A DNA stretch of 35,167 nucleotides from Nocardia otitidiscaviarum NBRC 14405 (lineage in GTDB: Bacteria; Actinomycetota; Actinomycetes; Mycobacteriales; Mycobacteriaceae). The notes below the pieces were generated by a model. That model was not told where the DNA came from. It did not search any database and saw only the letters and a list, made by a program, of their open reading frames with translations. Location of the stretch: contig NZ_BAGD01000110.1 in the NCBI RefSeq assembly GCF_000308635.1, positions 1-35,167 of the forward strand. The letters are read 5' to 3'. Every line of letters begins with the position of its first letter. Within the stretch, counting starts at the first letter, position 1. This document shows, in pieces, positions 34,241-35,167 of this stretch. Made by a program: the position numbers and the translations under genes.

Positions 34241-35167
34241 TTATTGGCGTAAGTGATCGCCTCGGGTCGGGTCCGGCTGCTGGGCGTTTTGCGGGGGCAC
34301 CGTGCGGGCGTGATGATCTGAGCGGTTGTGGTGGTCGGTAGCGTTTCGGTCGTTCCGTCGCGGGGACGGGCGATCACACGCGCCCGCACCCTGTCGACCC
34401 AACGGCGGAGGCATCGGCCGACCGACGACCGAGCGCTTCGGCTGACCCGACATCGGCGACGTCGGCTGACTCAGTGTTGGAGGAGGTGTCGGTGGGCCGA
34501 CCACCGAGGGCGTCGACCGTGCGAGCCCAGGGGACATCGGCTGGCCGAGCGTTGGGGATGCCGATCGGCTGAGCGTCGGGGGCGACTGCCCGCCCGGGGC
34601 ATCGGTGAGCCACTGCTCCGGATGATGATGCAGATTCACCCGAGGAACCCGACCCGGATCGATCCGCGTCGGCGGCGCCCACACGACACGACCCGGATAC
34701 CGGCCACTACCGACACCGCCGCCACGGTTGCCGACACCACCGATGCTGCCGCCGCCGATATTGCCGCCACGGCTGCCGTCGCTGCCGCTGCCGCTGCTGT
34801 TGCCACCGGCGATGCCGTGGCTGTAGCCGCGTCCGAGGGTGGCCCACCCGGCCGGATCCTCGACATCCTCGGGGATCTGGGCGTGGCAGCGGTCGCACAC
34901 CAACGTGAGGTTGTCGATATCGGTACGACCACCCCGCAACCACGGCACCATATGATGCACCGCGCACATCGTCGCCGGAGCCTCACACCCCGGGCGGGTA
35001 CAACCCCGGTCGGCGGCGATACACGCCAACCGCTGCCACGACGACGCCAACCGATACCTCCCCCGCCCCAAATGCAACGGGAGACCCTTGCCGTCGAACA
35101 ACATCAACAACGGGTAGCTACCCTCGGCCATCCGCAACGCGTCGGGGATCGACATCACCGACCCCGA
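34241..35167 (-). CDS. 13E12-family (DUF222) HNH endonuclease, 3' part, 5' end outside the window
   Basis: The frame is open to the right edge, so the N-terminal DUF222 region is missing from view. What remains shows the typical 13E12 segment: SYPLLMLFDGKGLPLHLGRG, then RGCTRPGCEAP with zinc-type cysteines, the HNH core CAVHHMVPWLRGGRTDIDN and the CDRCH pair. The family's usual end (GRVVWAPPTRIDPGRVPRVN..HHPEQWL) is recognisable. A roughly 38-residue Gly/Ser/Asn tract is inserted between the zinc site and this end (34703-34819). A roughly 120-residue Pro/Ser/Thr-rich tail with degenerate repeats follows. These proteins are common multi-copy genes in mycobacteria and nocardiae; their role is not settled and many are linked to repeat or mobile DNA. 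Confidence 0.88.
   Translation of the reverse strand, partial: SGSVMSIPDALRMAEGSYPLLMLFDGKGLPLHLGRGRYRLASSWQRLACIAADRGCTRPGCEAPATMCAVHHMVPWLRGGRTDIDNLTLVCDRCHAQIPEDVEDPAGWATLGRGYSHGIAGGNSSGSGSDGSRGGNIGGGSIGGVGNRGGGVGSGRYPGRVVWAPPTRIDPGRVPRVNLHHHPEQWLTDAPGGQSPPTLSRSASPTLGQPMSPGLARSTPSVVGPPTPPPTLSQPTSPMSGQPKRSVVGRPMPPPLGRQGAGACDRPSPRRNDRNATDHHNRSDHHARTVPPQNAQQPDPTRGDHLRQ
34397..34591 (-). repeat. Degenerate Pro/Ser/Thr repeat region at the end of the HNH gene
   Basis: The translated tail is built from imperfect units of about 11-13 residues of the type (P)TLSxxxSPTxGQPxxP, PSVVGPPTPPP and RSVVGRPMPPP. At DNA level GC-rich motifs such as tcggctg and gagcgt(c/t)gggg recur. The copies are too diverged for a precise unit. 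The region is probably unstructured protein. Confidence 0.5.

Overview
The window is GC-rich actinobacterial DNA. The organism is most likely a Nocardia or a close mycolate-containing relative: a type VII (ESX) secretion-associated gene set, a 13E12-type HNH endonuclease and lipoproteins of mycobacterial style sit beside a large NRPS/PKS locus. The genus is an inference; the sequence contains no taxonomic marker such as rRNA.

Region 1 (about 577-29439, minus strand) is one tightly coupled biosynthetic operon of nine genes. In transcription order they are a discrete acyl carrier protein, an acyl-CoA dehydrogenase, a KASIII-like acyltransferase, an FkbH-like glyceryl transferase/phosphatase, a free-standing adenylation-PCP protein, a hybrid KS-(vestigial AT)-ACP-condensation protein, a 3-hydroxyacyl-CoA dehydrogenase, and two NRPSs of 3422 and 2506 residues. 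Seven of the eight junctions are ATGA/GTGA/TGATG overlaps, and the eighth is a 14-nt overlap with its own ribosome binding site. FkbH, the ACP and the two dehydrogenases are the known set for making hydroxymalonyl-ACP from a glycolytic C3 unit. The O-methyltransferase that would give methoxymalonyl-ACP is absent. The KS protein has lost a working acyltransferase, so the carrier-bound extender probably reaches it in trans.

The assembly line reads: A-PCP; KS-psiAT-ACP-C (plus a C-lobe remnant); NRPS1 = half-C, A, PCP, E, C, A, PCP, E, C; NRPS2 = C, A, PCP, C, A, PCP, C. By eye, the binding-pocket codes suggest a Ser-like residue, a Thr-like residue, Thr, and one unassigned residue. The first two carry epimerization domains. 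Oddities are a C domain without its catalytic lobe, two C domains back to back across the NRPS1/NRPS2 boundary with no A-PCP between them, a D-residue-type C domain with no preceding E domain, and a terminal C domain instead of a thioesterase. No MbtH, PPTase, exporter or regulator is visible in the window.

Region 2 (29440-29635) is the divergent control region. Region 3 (29636-33812, plus strand) encodes a YbaB/EbfC-like protein, an EspC-type ESX protein, a large ESX-associated protein and a lipoprotein. Region 4 (33813-34240) is a gap with a probable PIN-toxin fragment and a strong hairpin. Region 5 (34241-35167, minus) is the 3' part of a 13E12-family HNH nuclease. At the left edge (1-121, minus) is the start of an unrelated lipoprotein gene, which suggests that the biosynthetic operon ends near 577.
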